64,000 nucleotides of DNA from Cephalopachus bancanus (Eukaryota; Chordata; Mammalia; Primates; Tarsiidae), in NCBI GenBank assembly GCA_027257055.1, contig JAPVLO010000323.1:62001-126000 (forward strand), written 5' to 3'. Every line of letters starts with the position of its first letter. Position 1 is the first letter of the stretch. The notes under the pieces are model-generated. The model saw only the letters and a list, made by a program, of their open reading frames with translations, was not told the DNA's origin and made no database searches. This document shows, one piece after another, positions 11,420 to 22,628 of the stretch. Made by a program: the position numbers and the translations under genes.

Positions 11420-11990
11420 TCATACTTAAAATATTTTTGAAAATTAGTAGACTACTTTTCAGAAATTTTACACTTACAGAAAATTTGAGGACAGTACAGT
11501 GTGCCCTTATTCTCACCTCTTCACCCCCATTTCCCCCTAATTTTAATATCATACATTAGTATGGTACATATGTTAAAAATGATGAACCAATATTTGCTCA
11601 TTATTAACTGAAGACTATAGTTTGTTGATTTTTCCTTAGTTTTTACCCAGTGTTCTTTTTCTGTTCAAAGATGCACTGCATTTACTTGTAATTTCTGCTT
11701 AAGCTCCTCAAGACTGTGTGACCGTAACACAGTCCTTAACACACAGGGTGATGACCTTAACAGTTTTGAGGAGTATTGACTAGATAGTCTATAGGATCTT
11801 TTGGCATTTGTCTGATGTTTTTCTTATGATTAGACTTTGGCTGTGGGTCTTTGGGAGTGTATATTTGACATTTTAGTATTCAGGCATTCTTTTAAAATCC
11901 TACTGAAGTAAAACCATCTGTATAAACTACTTTAAGTATTTTTCTCTTTTCTGTACCCTCCTCCCCGCATTTACCTAAGTAGTATTTCAG
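11420..11990 (-). repeat. L1M-type 3' UTR fragment
   Basis: The + strand resembles the reverse complement of an old L1 3' UTR: 'cttacagaaaatttgagg' near 11471, 'atggtacatatgttaaaaat' near 11561, then 'ttgatttttccttagttttt' near 11626. Confidence 0.6.
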
Positions 11991-12000
11991 TTGCATTATA

Positions 12001-12139
12001 CTTTTTTTTTTTGATTTATTGTAGAGATGAGGTCTCGCCAAGTTGCCCAGGCGGGTCTCGAACCTGCGGGCTCAGGCAGTCCACTCACCTCGGCCTCCCG
12101 AAGTGCTGGGATTACAGACTGAGCCCACCGAGCCCGGCT
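12001..12139 (-). repeat. Alu left monomer only
   Basis: A T-tract then only the reverse complement of the left arm, ending 'cccaccgagcccggc'. The flank 'tgcattatactttt' is repeated on both sides (about 11992 and 12139), so this is a retrotransposed truncated copy and not a deletion product. Confidence 0.92.
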
Positions 12140-12214
12140 GCATTATACTTTTTAGGTATAGATTTAAAAGTACTTCCTATCAAACTTCTTTATAAAATCA
12201 TTAAAAAATATATT

Positions 12215-13360
12215 TAATTACTATTATCAGAAAGACAAAAGATAACAAATATTGGTGAGGATGTGAAGAAAAGGGAACCCTTGTTGTGCATCTTGTTGGT
12301 GGGAATGTAAATTAATACAGATATTATGGAAAACAGTATGGAGTTTGCTCAGAAAATTAAAAATGATTCAGCAATCCAATTTCTCAGTATACATCTAAAG
12401 CTGCTGAAGTTATTGTGCTGAAGAGATATTTGCACTTCCATGTTCATTGCAGCATTAGTCACACTAACTAAGATATGGTAGTAGCCTGTGTGTCCTTGAT
12501 TGGGGAATGGATGAAGAAAATGTAGTGTGTATACACAATGGAATTCAGCAATAAAATGAAAAAAAAAAAATCTGTCATTTATGACAACAACCTGGATGGA
12601 CCTGGATGTTCATTATGCTAAATTAAATAAATCAGGCACAGAAAGACAAATACCACATGATGCCACTTACATGTAGAATCTAAAAAAGTTAAATTCACCG
12701 AAGTAGAGAGTAGAATGGTATTTACCTGAGGCTGGGTAGGAGAGTGGATGGAGGAAAGGGAAGATGTTGATAAAAAGGCACAAGTTCCAGTTAGGCAGGA
12801 AGAGTAGGTTTTAGTGCTCTATTGCACCATATGGTGACTATAATAAATATAGTAATAGTACATTGTGTATGTCTCTTTTTTTTCTTTTTGGGAGTTAGGG
12901 TATCACTCTGTCACCCAGTCTGGATTGCAGTGGCACACTTGTGGCTCACTGCAGCCTTGAATTCCTGGGCTCAAGGGATCCTCTGACCTCAGCTTCCTGA
13001 GTAGCTGGTCTACAGGCTTGTGCCACAATGACCAGCTAATTAAAAAAAATTTTTTTGTAGAGACAAGGTCTTGCTTTGTTGTCCAGGATGATCTTGAACT
13101 CCTTCTGCTTTGGTCTCCCAAAGTTCTGGGATTATAGGTGTGAGCCACCATGGCTGACCTGCATTGTGTATTTCAAAATTGCTAAAAGAGTAAATTTTAA
13201 ATGTTTTCACCACACACACACACACAAAAGGATGTGGGATGATGGATTTGTTAGTGTGATTTAATCATTTTGCAATGTAAACATATATCAGAACATCCCA
13301 TTGTACCCCATATATATAAAATATGTACAATTGTTTGTAAATTAAAATTTAAAAATGTGT
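12215..13360 (+). repeat. L1 3' end, sense, split by an old Alu
   Basis: L1 3' UTR sequence in sense orientation: 'tggtgaggatgtgaagaaaa' near 12253, 'ttcattgcagcattagtcac' near 12442 and the terminal block 'atcccattgtaccccatata' near 13294. An old Alu occupies 12870-13159, and an (AC)n run lies near 13213. No ORF remains. Confidence 0.8.
12870..13159 (-). repeat. AluJ-like old Alu
   Basis: A dimeric Alu in reverse orientation with 'gtgagccaccatggctgacc' at its end. It lacks the lineage-specific left-arm changes of the younger copies and is clearly diverged, so it belongs to the older AluJ-like layer. Confidence 0.88.
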
Positions 13361-13504
13361 CTAAAGTGTGCTGGTTTGGTTTGTGGGAGATAAATGCAGT
13401 TAAGAGGAGTTTTTTGAGATTTTGAGGTATAACTGAGCAGTGCTAGATAAAAAATTAAAGTCTATGTTTGTGTGTATTTACATATATGTGTATTTGTGTA
13501 TACA

Positions 13505-13650
13505 CATATATACAATGGAATTTTTTATTTGTAGTGGACTTTTTTATTGTAAAATAGACATAACTTAAAAATTACCATTTTAGGTATACAGTTTTGTGGC
13601 ATTTAAGTACATTTACATTGTAGTGCTACAATGTATATATATATTTTAAT
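13505..13650 (-). repeat. L1M 3' end fragment
   Basis: 'tattgtaaaatagacataac' and 'aaaattaccattttaggtat' match the antisense 3' end of old L1 families. Confidence 0.55.
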
Positions 13651-13651
13651 A

Positions 13652-14003
13652 TGAATTAGTCTGCTAGGACTTTCATAACAAAATACTATAGATTAGGTGA
13701 CTTAAACAACAGAAATTAATTTTGTCACAGTTCTGGAGACTGGAAATTCAAGGTCAAGCCGTTGGCAGGTTTTGTTTCTCCTGAGGCTTCTCTACTTACA
13801 GATGGTCTGTCTTCTGCGTGTGCCTATGTGATGTCTCTTATAAAGGACATCCATCATACTGGATGAGGACCCCATCCTTATGACTTTATTTTACTTAATT
13901 ACCTCCTGAAAGACCCTAGCTTCAATTATAGTCATATTTGGGGTTAGGGCTTCAATATATGAATTTTGGAGGAGACATAGTTCAGTTCATAACACTTTAT
14001 ATG
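13652..14003 (-). repeat. MaLR-type LTR (MLT1/MST-like), antisense
   Basis: Begins 'attagtctgctaggacttt' and continues with 'aacaacagaaattaattttg', a body with 'gatgaggaccccatccttat', and ends 'gttcagttcataacac'. This is the reverse complement of a mammalian MaLR-like LTR. It is a solo, non-coding fossil. Subfamily uncertain. Confidence 0.6.
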
Positions 14004-14042
14004 TAAGGGTGCTTCTAATTTATTTTCTTGAGAATCTTCCAT

Positions 14043-14556
14043 CTTTAGTGTATTATTTTCCTGTGGTTGCTACCTACCACAAACTGGGTGACTTAAAACA
14101 ACAGAAATATATCTTCTTATAGTTTTGGAGGCCAGAAGTCTGAAATTAGTATTACTGGGCCAAAATCAAGGTGATAGCAGGACTGTGCTCCTTCTGGAGG
14201 GAGGCTCTGGAGGAGAATCCATTCCTTTCCTTTTCCTGATCCTGGTAGCTGCTGGCATTCCTGACTGTGGCCCACACCCCTACAGTCCTCTAGACCTGCA
14301 TTTCAAATTTCTCTGTTCTGTCTTCTCATTACCTTATCTCTCTGTGTATGGACAAATTTCTCCTTACCATAAGGATACACACGATTGCATTTAGGGCTCA
14401 GCCAGATAATTTAAGACAATCTCTCAAGACACTTAACTTACTCGTATGTGCAAAGACTTTTTGGGGGAGGGCATATAAGGTAACATTCACAGATTTCGGG
14501 GATTAGGGTGTGGATATCTTTGTGGAGCCATTTTTTAGCCTATCACGCTCAGCAAC
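14043..14556 (-). repeat. Second MaLR-type LTR, antisense
   Basis: Same structure as the preceding copy: 'tattattttcctgtggttgc', then 'aaacaacagaaatatatctt', ending 'gagccattttttagcctatc'. It is separated from the first by about 40 bases and is more diverged and longer, so it looks like an independent insertion. No coding part. Confidence 0.5.
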
Positions 14557-14706
14557 TTATAGATGACTTTTAATTTATAAATTGCTTTGGTTTATAGTTT
14601 ATTTTGTAACAGGTCTCCCTGTTCAGTTCTTGGTGGGTGGTGGCTGATGGCATTGGTTGGCAGAGAGAATATTCTCATTTCTTCTAGATATTATGCAAAA
14701 AATTCT

Positions 14707-14892
14707 AGGTTTGTGGTTCTCAGTGTGTGGTCCCCAAAATAGTAGCGTCAGCATCACCTTAGGAATTTATTGGAAATGCAAATAATCAAACTTCAATCTA
14801 GAACTATTGAAACTCTGGGGGTGATACCTAGAAATCTGTGTATAACAGGTCTTCCAGGTGATTCTGATGTATGCTAAACTTTGAGAGCCACT
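14707..14892 (+). mobile_element. MER5A-like hAT MITE
   Basis: Starts 'gtggttctcagtgtgtggtc' and ends 'ctaaactttgagagccactt', the paired terminal repeats of MER5A (hAT-Charlie). The interior contains 'gaaactctgggggtgatacc'. Non-autonomous, ancient, shared across placental mammals. Confidence 0.88.
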
Positions 14893-15667
14893 TTTCTGGA
14901 TTATTGTCACTATTAGGATTGAAATCAAGTTTGCAATCTTCTCTCACCCTTTTCTGCTTAAGGCTGATACTTAAATTAGTCTAGGATTGCTAGTCCACAA
15001 ACTTTTGTAGGGATAGAAACACTTTGTACCAAAATTTTGGTACTGATAATCAATGAGATCAGTTCACTCAATGAAAAGTTGCACTTAGTTGATTTTTGCC
15101 AGTTGTGTTTTTATTTAGATGTAGTTATTTCATAAAGTAACATTACAATATCCAAAAGTCATAAATTTTTCCCGTCCTTGAAAATGTGAATTAAGCTTAT
15201 TAGCCTGAGTTTTACTTGTTTTTATATCTCAAGTACATTTTGGGATATAACACAACATTTGAAACTCTTAATCAGTTCACATTGTTCTCTATGTACCAGC
15301 CAGTGAGAGTGCTGAAATGAAATAAATGAATTCTTGTCCTCAATGTGTCCACACTGTAGCCCAGAAAATACACAAGTAAACAAAAAGTATTGACATAGAT
15401 CTTCCACCAGTTACTATAGCAGTTAAGAAACAAAACTGTACACAGCTAAAGAAATTAAGAATAATCAGCCAGTGTGATTGAGCTAAACATTGAAGGACTA
15501 GTAAAATGTATTAGCGAAGTTAAATTGAGGTATTATTATAAATTATAAGATAATTACTCATCTAGTTCTGGGAAGGATGAATTTGAGATGAGGGTGAGTT
15601 AGGAAATAAAACAGTTAAAGTAATTGAGGTTGAGAATGGAAGATATGGCGGTACATTTTTTTTTTTT
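14893..15667. other. Intronic sequence, source of an inverted copy
   Basis: No gene or named repeat is recognised. Bases 15065-15147 are present again, by eye without change and in inverted orientation, at 16615-16697. Confidence 0.6.
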
Positions 15668-15678
15668 AAGAATGGAGA

Positions 15679-15968
15679 GCTGGCTCGGTGGCTCAGCCTG
15701 TAATCCCGCACCTTTGGGAGGCTGAGGTGAGTGGATTGCCTGAGCCCGCGGGTTCGAGATCCGCCTGGGCAGTGAGACCTCATCTCTACAGTAAATAAAA
15801 AAATCAGCCGGGCGTGGTAGCGCATGCCTGTATTTCTGGCTACTTGGAAGGCTGAGGCGGAAGGATCGCTGGAGCCCCGCAGGTCGAGGCTGCGGTGGCC
15901 GGGAGTGGCCACTGCACTCCAGACTGGGCGAAAGAGTGAGACTCCAACTCAAAAAAAAAAAAAAAAAA
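15679..15968 (+). repeat. Alu, lineage-specific dimer (first of a pair)
   Basis: Starts 'gctggctcggtggctcag' after the target sequence 'aagaatggaga' and ends in A(20). The left arm contains 'gcgggttcgagatccgc', a T-arm-like inverted repeat with one G-T pair. The target sequence recurs after the A-tail. Confidence 0.95.
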
Positions 15969-15984
15969 AAGAATGGAGAATTTT

Positions 15985-16255
15985 GTTGGGCGTGGTGGCT
16001 CATGCCTGTAATCTCAGCACTTTGGGAGGCAGAGGCAAGTGGTTTGCCAGAACCCAGGGGCTTGAGAACAGCCTGGACAACTTGGTGAGACCTTGTCTCT
16101 TAGCTGGGTGTGGTGGTGTGCACCTGTAGTTCTGGCTACTTGGAAGGCTGAGGCGAAAGGATCACCTGAGCCTAGCAGGTTGAGGCTGCAGTGGCGGTGA
16201 GTGTGCCACTGTACTCCAGGCTGGGCTACAGAGTGAGACTCCGACTCCAAAATAA
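15985..16255 (+). repeat. Alu, second of a pair at the same target
   Basis: Starts 'gttgggcgtggtggctcatg' and ends 'actccgactccaaaataaag'. The target 'aagaatggagaatt' occurs before the first Alu, between the two and after the second. This copy is of a somewhat different, less CpG-rich type. Confidence 0.9.
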
Positions 16256-16526
16256 AGAATGGAGAATTCTGAAGAATAGCAAACTGGTTTCAGGTAGAGG
16301 GAGGAGGAGATACACAGAATTTAGGACATAATGAGTTTTTAGAATTTGTGAAATGTGGTAATATTAATAGTGGTAGGTCCATTTTTGGCAAGTACGTTTT
16401 CAGTGGATTATAGAGGGAGAAATCACTTGATACTAGATTGAGGCTTAAATTGAGTAGGCAGCAGTGTATCAGTACATACTATTCTCTAGAATAATGATGC
16501 TTGGCATTTAGTAAGTACTTAATCAG

Positions 16527-16763
16527 TGTTGGTTATTTTTATTTTTTATTTTATTTTAAAGATGTGGGGTGCAAGATGTTGGTTATTTTTATTTTTTATT
16601 TTAAAGATGTGGGGTGTAATGTTACTTTATGAAATAACTACATCTAAATAAAAACACAACTGGCAAAAATCAACTAAGTGCAACTTTTCATTGAGTGGTT
16701 AGGTGTACAAATGTTCATTATGCAAATACCCTTGCTGATGAGATATGCCCCTCCCAGTGTTGG
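16527..16763 (-). repeat. L1 3' end disrupted by duplication and inverted insertion
   Basis: A 5'-truncated L1 3' end in reverse orientation, possibly bounded by 'cagtgttgg' at 16524-16532 and 16755-16763. Inside it, the block at 16527-16571 is repeated at 16577-16616 (about 40 bp). An 83-bp segment (16615-16697) is the reverse complement of 15065-15147. L1 homology resumes at 'gttaggtgtacaaatg'. Confidence 0.8.
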
Positions 16764-17225
16764 GAAAAATATCAAATATTTTTTTGATTATTATTAATAT
16801 ATGCTTTTATGTATTCTCATTCTGTATCTTTTTTGTCTTCAACTTTTTAATTTTTTTGATATGCATATAACAGATAAATATTGGTTTAGAAAGAAGTATG
16901 TTTTATTAATGATTTTAATTATTGCCATTGCCATACTATTAAAATTAATGAAAAGAAGTTACTGTAGAAATTAAAAATGAAAGAACTAGAAAGTTTAGAT
17001 TCTCATTTGAATAGATTATTTTTCCTCAAAAAAAAAGGCACTTGCCATAGTGTCTTGAAGGTTAAAATGATCATGTTTTAATTCTAAGAACACTTTTTCA
17101 GATTTTATATCAAGGAAATAATATGATTTGCAGTTTTTAATTTAAAAGAATACTGTATTGTAGATACAGTTATTCATGCATGAAACAAAAAAACTAAGCA
17201 ATGGTCTTTGCATGTTTTCTTTCAG
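16764..17225. other. Intron end with splice acceptor
   Basis: Intronic sequence without recognised repeats. It ends in a pyrimidine-rich tract and 'tttcag' at 17220-17225, the acceptor for the first exon in the window. Confidence 0.7.
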
Positions 17226-17242
17226 GTTTGATATAATTTCGG
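17226..17242 (+). other. ZNF644: ZNF644 5' UTR part of the start-codon exon
   Basis: Seventeen untranslated bases between the AG acceptor and the ATG. Upstream 5' UTR exon(s) and the promoter must lie before the window, since this exon starts at a splice acceptor and no CpG island is present upstream. Confidence 0.8.
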
Positions 17243-17286
17243 ATGAGATTGTTTTTGAAGCGAGATGTTAATAAGACAAAATCTAG
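17243..17286 (+). CDS. ZNF644: ZNF644 first coding exon (codons 1-14 plus two bases)
   Basis: The ATG at 17243 opens the peptide MRLFLKRDVNKTKS, and the exon ends in AG before the donor 'gtaagt' at 17287. The dangling AG joins the A at 58062 to make Arg15, and the frame runs on into [14 protein letters not shown]. This matches my memory of the start of the long human ZNF644 isoform. The start is chosen because it is in frame, sits in an exon with consensus acceptor and donor sites, and places a serine at residue 672, the position of the human variant Ser672Gly reported in high myopia. The exon is small and separated from the rest of the coding sequence by 40.8 kb. Met26 in the next exon is a possible alternative start if this exon is skipped. 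Confidence 0.93.
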
Positions 17287-17352
17287 GTAAGTAGAAGACA
17301 ATTTCCTAAATGTTACATATCAAGGTAGGAATAATACAAAAAGTTATGTCTT

Positions 17353-17564
17353 AAAATATGTCTTTGAGTCTAGAATCAGAGTTTTTAAATAAAATTTTGA
17401 AATACAAAGAACTGACACAGTACAAATAATTGGTCCAGTTAATTTGATGGGAGTAAATAAAATATGTCTTTGAGTCTGGAATCAGAGTTTTTAAGTAAAA
17501 TTTTGAAATACAAAGAATTGACACAGTACAAAGAATTGGTCCAGTTAATTTGATGGGAGTAAAT
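17353..17564. repeat. Tandem duplication, 106-bp unit, two copies
   Basis: Copies at 17353-17458 and 17459-17564 start with 'aaaatatgtctttgagtct' and end with 'gatgggagtaaata'. They differ at only a handful of positions, so the duplication is fairly recent. It lies 67 bp after the donor of the start-codon exon. Confidence 0.95.
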
Positions 17565-18690
17565 ACATAGCTATCAATTGTGGTACTAAATTCTTAGTCT
17601 TTGCCAGTTTCCGATGATTATTTTAACTCATTAGAAAATCAAGTTGATGTTTGGTTCAGCCACTCTTACTGGACTCTCACCAGTTCTGTAAGAGATTTAT
17701 TAGATTGCTTCATTGTTCTTTTTTTAGTTGATATGAGTAGTCATTGTTTTTGTGAATTTCACTTTGTTGTTACTGTTAATGAAGCACTTTCACAATTGGT
17801 TAACTTAGCCAAATTGCGATTTCTCTCTGTTAATATAGTGTTCAGAATTGTAAATTATCGTTTTAATGTTTTTTTGTGGGTGTCTGCACTGAATGACTTT
17901 TCAAAGTTTGCATTCTGATTAGCTTTCTATGACTGTTGATTTTCAAAAAATTGAATTGTGATTGTGCACTTTTGGCCTGGTGTGTGAAAGAATGCTTTTG
18001 AATGATATAAGTTGTTGAAATGTTAATAAAATGCATTTACTTTCTTTTGGCAAATGACTGTGGCTTCTGGATATAAACAGAAAAGAAAGAATACTTAGAA
18101 AAATTGCAGTTAATTTGATCTTTCTGTAATCTAACCAGATGTTTCAGCTGTCAGAAATTTGCTGATTTCTATGTTTGTTTTTTTAAAAAAAAGCCCAGGA
18201 TGAGAAATGCTGTGGTTGAGTAGTGTGCACTTAAATAATGAAATCTCAATTGGTGGTTTAAGTTTACTTTGAAGCAAAGTTTTTTGTTTATTGCTATTAT
18301 ATAATAACAATGGCAGTGGTAGTTTAAAGAGTATTTATTGTGCTCTGAGTTCTATTAAGTGCTTCTCATGCTTTATTAATTGTTATACTACCTTCCCTAT
18401 GCAGTATTTTGTAGGACAGTTTTATTTTTTGGTATTAATAGTGGGCAATTTCTTTTTATTTAGGAAGAATAATTTATTTTTATAGCATTTATTATAAACC
18501 GTTCTTATGTGTCTTGTTGAAATGGAGAAGTAGTCAGACTTTTGTACTTTAAGGTTTTGTAGGGATTTTGTTTGCTGGTTGATAGTATCTGTTAGAACCT
18601 TTGTTCTGATTTTCTATAAATTCAATATTGCTTGTGGGATGACATTGATTTAACTTATTCTGACCTTATTCTGCCATAATTATATGTGCA
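17565..18690. other. Intronic sequence, nothing recognised
   Basis: AT-rich, with one open frame of 105 codons at 17601-17918 that looks like chance. No named repeat. Confidence 0.45.
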
Positions 18691-18694
18691 TTTT

Positions 18695-19105
18695 TTTCTT
18701 TTTTATTGAAGTATAATTTACATATAGTAATGGGTGAAATTTGAGGTATAGAGCTAATTGAATTTTGTTTCCATTTTTCCCCTCTCCCCAAGCTGTTTGA
18801 ATTTTTACATGTATAACTACCTCTAGATCAAGATATAGAACATTTCATTAGTCCAGAAAGTTTCTTGTGCTTTCCCCCCTTCCAGTCCAGTAGCCTTTAC
18901 CTTCCCTGAGGTAAGCGTCTTTCTGAATTTGCTCAGCATAGTTTAGTTTTGCCTGTTACAGTAACTTATATACATAAAATTGTATTGTATGTACGCTTTT
19001 GTATCTGGCTTCTTCCATTCAACGTAGTATTTTTGAGTGTTGTCTATATTATATGTCAGCAGTTCATTTTTGCTGAGTAATACTCTGTTGTGTGAACATA
19101 CTAGA
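18695..19105 (-). repeat. L1M-type 3' end fragment
   Basis: Antisense L1 3' UTR landmarks: 'tattgaagtataatttacat' near 18704, 'gtttcttgtgctttcccccc' near 18859 and 'tggcttcttccattcaacgt' near 19007. Confidence 0.65.
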
Positions 19106-19479
19106 AAGTGTTCATATTTTCTCTACAATTTTGTTTATTCGATTCTCCAAGTCTCCAGCTTTACTCGCCAACTTCTCTGTACTGCTTTCCTTCCTCTACC
19201 TATCTTCTTCATTGACACTCATCACCTACAGAATAAATGTAATAAGCTTTTTAACATGGCATACAATTATCTCACTGGAGTTATGCTAAAATGCCAAGAA
19301 TTGTATGAATAAACTAAGTATGATATTTCATACTCCTAGTTCTAGTTCTAAGTATATGTTGTCCCTCTCCCTCAACCCCATGCCTTTCTAATTGCCAATG
19401 TCCCTTCTCCTGATTGTCAGCTTATTTCCTGAAATAGTCTATCTCAAGCACCATCTCATCATCCTTTGAGTCAGGCTAG

Positions 19480-19618
19480 CCATACTGCAGTAGTTTGTCT
19501 TCTTTATTAGACTGTGAGGTCTTTTAAGATAGACCTCATTTATGTTTCATTCATTTTAGTAGCACAGTGCTCGGAGTACTGTGTTCTCAGTAAATGTTTA
19601 TTAAACATAGATCAACAA
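19480..19618 (+). repeat. L2/MIR-class 3' end
   Basis: Contains 'ttagactgtgaggtctttta', 'tagcacagtgctcggagtac' and 'agtaaatgtttattaaacat', the familiar 3' sequence of ancient L2/MIR elements. Confidence 0.6.
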
Positions 19619-21180
19619 AAAGTTATTTTCTCTTGGGCAAATAGGATTTCAGGCTGTTGGCTAGCATGGGATCAGGACATTGGCACTTCAGTTGCTACTG
19701 GGTTATAGGAAGGAGCCAATGAGGACGATTCAGAGCAGCATTATAGGCATTTTGGAAAGAAAAATAAAATATTCCCCATGTCCTCTTTCAATCCGTTTGA
19801 AACAAAATGCTTAGTAATATTCTTAGTTCAGGCTTTAGGGAAAACGGAGTGTCATTGTTGATTTTGATTATTATTTCCAAGAGGAAGCATTAATCCATGT
19901 TATGAAAATTAGAGTGTTTTCCACGTAAGAGTATTTGTGGGTTTGTAATAGTTATTCCTTAATTTAAAGATTTTAAAAGATGTGTTAGATTAATACGAGT
20001 AGACTAGGAGGACTGGTCACATGTATAAGAAGTGAAGAAAACTTTTCCTCATTTCCCTGAAGGTAGAAAGCTGTTGGGATAGAGGAATAAATTGAAGAGT
20101 CATGGTCTGGAACTATGATAGCATTTTTAATACCTGTAGTTTATGAAGTTTGCTGTTTGCTGAAAGGTATTTAAAAGTTTTTGTCTTTTCATTGTAACTA
20201 TGTCATATAATGTGTATAAACAATTTACTTAAATAAACCAATTTTTAAAATTTTAAGGCAGTTTGACTAGTTTTTTTTCCTTTGTATTTGAGATTTGGCT
20301 AGTTGGGTTGGCTATAGTAATCACCTGGGGATTTTTATGCCTGAAGCTTGACTGCCCTGTAGCAAGTCCAAAGCAAGGAGAGGTTCTTCCCCACTGGGAT
20401 CAATTTGTTGCTTTTCCTCTCTGCAGTTCTGCCATAACAGTTGAACACAGGTGGACATTGACCCTATCTCATGCTGTTCCTTCTGTCTCCCTACAAGAAT
20501 TTTCTTAGACACAGATTCTTACCAAATGTGGAACCTTGGTTATTTCTTTTTTTCATCCTCTGTGTGAAGTGTGTTTAGTTTCCTTGTTGGTAACCTTGTT
20601 GAGGATCCAAAGAAATTTAACCTTGAGATTGCCTGACTTACGTGTCTCTAAGAGATCTTAAACTCGAATTCTTCTCAGGCTGATAGCCGTATCCTCTTCT
20701 TTTCTTGCTTCAGTGTTTTATATATACAGCTGTTGAAAAGCTTTTCCGTCTTGCAGAATCCTTGAATCTAAGGATTTGAAACTTTTTATGGATATTTGTC
20801 TTACATTAGATTAATTTCCTTCATTTCTAAATTAGCCTCCCTGTGTTTCCATTCTTTAGGAGTGCTGTGGATATGGCTGCCTTTTGTTGTAGCAAAAAAA
20901 AAAAAAAAAAAACCACAACTTTTAAATTGATACATTATTTGTTTTTCATTCTAGATGAGATTGTACAGTGTACATTTGGCCTTTGCCAACCGTATTGCAA
21001 AGTAATGTTTGGTATTTTCATACTTTAATTTTTAAATGAAAGTCATGTGACTTTGTATATAAGCAAATAGTACAGAAATATTAAGTAAAAAGTAAAATTC
21101 TTTCCTCCTGCTCAGCATTGTACTTCCCCATAAGTTACCAAGAGTAGCTGGCATGTATTCTGCATCTTTCTCTATTAATA
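19619..21180. other. Intronic sequence, no named elements
   Basis: No exon or confident repeat. A run of 19 A lies near 20894-20912 and could mark a decayed retrocopy, but no duplication flanks it clearly. Confidence 0.4.
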
Positions 21181-21184
21181 TATT

Positions 21185-21610
21185 TTTTCTTATATGTACC
21201 ATATTTAATATAACTGTTTCCTTATTAATATTTGGAAAAATATCAGGGCTTTGCTTGTATATAAGCACTTCTGCAGTAAATGTTCTTGATTATATTATTG
21301 GGAATGTGTGAGAGTGTCAGGATAATTTGTGATAGTAGATTGACTGGATCAAAGGATATGTGCCCTTTAACTTCTGATATATATTGCAAAACTACAGTGG
21401 GGTTGTACCACTTAATATTCTTATTGGCAATTTATGAGAATGTCTGCTTTCACACATTTTGCTAAATATTAACCAACATTTTAATCATTGCTAGTCTATC
21501 TGGCAAAAAGTGATGTTTATTTTACTGTGCATTTCTTTAATCGTGAGAGTCCTCAAAGGTTTGAAATGTCACCTTCATCATAACTTTAATTACATTGAAG
21601 AATATATAAT
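21185..21610 (-). repeat. L1M-type fragment
   Basis: Antisense L1 3' region: 'tgactggatcaaaggatatg' near 21341, 'ggggttgtaccacttaatat' near 21399 and 'ctttcacacattttgctaaa' near 21447. Confidence 0.5.
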
Positions 21611-21891
21611 TTGCATAGATTTTTTTTTTACCCTGTACAGTTAAGTCCATTCGTTCCATCAATTAACATACCTATTTGTTTTAGTTATTACATTCAATGT
21701 TATTTACTATTGAATAATCAAATTATTTGCCCTCTTTTGTTTTCCCTCAAACAATTTGTATATGATAAATATTTCCTTATAGTGAATTTCTCTATTGTTT
21801 GCCACAAACTAACATTAGCATAGTTTATGAGTAAAATGAAAATAAAAGCCATTGCTAAAATTATGTTAGTTAAGTATAGATTAATAGCAAA

Positions 21892-22193
21892 TGGTAGCCA
21901 GGCTTGGTGGCTCAGCCTGTAATCCCGCACCTTTGGGAGGCTGAGATGAGTGGATTGTCTTAGCCTGCAGGTTCGAGACCCGCCTGGGTAACTTGGCGAG
22001 ACCTCGTCTCTACAATCAATCAAAAATTAGCCGGGCATGGTAGCCCGCGCCTGTAGTTCCAGCTACTTGGAGGGCTGAGGCGGAAAGATCGCTGGTGCCC
22101 AGCAGGTCAAGGCTGCGGTGGCTGGGAGTGGCCACTGCACTCCAGTCTGGGCGACAGAGTGAGACTCCAACTCAAAAAAAAAAAAAAAAAAAA
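21892..22193 (+). repeat. Alu, lineage-specific dimer
   Basis: Starts 'ggtagccaggcttggtggct' and ends with A(19). The B box 'ggttcgagacccgcc' is intact in the left arm. A short simple-sequence stretch follows near 22252-22290. Confidence 0.93.
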
Positions 22194-22544
22194 GCAGAAG
22201 GTGCAAAATCTGTTGTCTTTTGTAACTCATGCATTAGAATACTTTTCTGCTTTGTGGTGGTGGTTGTGGTTATTATTATCATTATTATTTGTGCTGTCCT
22301 TAAAGTGTATGACAAGTGACAATTTTTATTCTTAGTTTCAGCTTTAATGCCAGTGAACTAATTACTTTTTTCAAATTATTTTATTGTAGAAACCACTAAA
22401 TTTAAGACCAGGGAAAAGAGAGCTAAGAAAATCCTTAACATTATTATGATGGTTTTCTTTAAGTTATTTTTAAGAGTTAAAATGTTGGTTTGTTTTGTTT
22501 TTTTGGAATAGTGATTTCTAGTATGATGCTGGATACTAGAAATT

Positions 22545-22628
22545 GGATATGTTTACAATACTATACCATATTATATAAAGGACTTGACCATCTGTGGATT
22601 TGGGTATCTGTGGGAGTCCTTGGTCTAC
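22545..22628. mobile_element. Fragment of a pogo-class MITE (MER2-like)
   Basis: Contains 'tataaaggacttgaccatct' and 'gggtatctgtgggagtcct', matching the interior and end of the element seen more completely at 48582-49197. Confidence 0.55.

Noticed and set aside
15562..16250. Several open frames over 100 codons on both strands near 15.6-16.2 kb and at other Alus
   Set aside because: Antisense translations of Alu sequence, which is long and stop-poor but not a gene.
17601..17918. 105-codon open frame shortly after the start-codon exon
   Set aside because: Hydrophobic, AT-driven composition with no domain or known homology, no splice logic linking it to ZNF644; most likely chance.
20894..20912. 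A(19) tract as the tail of a retrocopy
   Set aside because: No flanking duplication or upstream transcript-like sequence could be defined.
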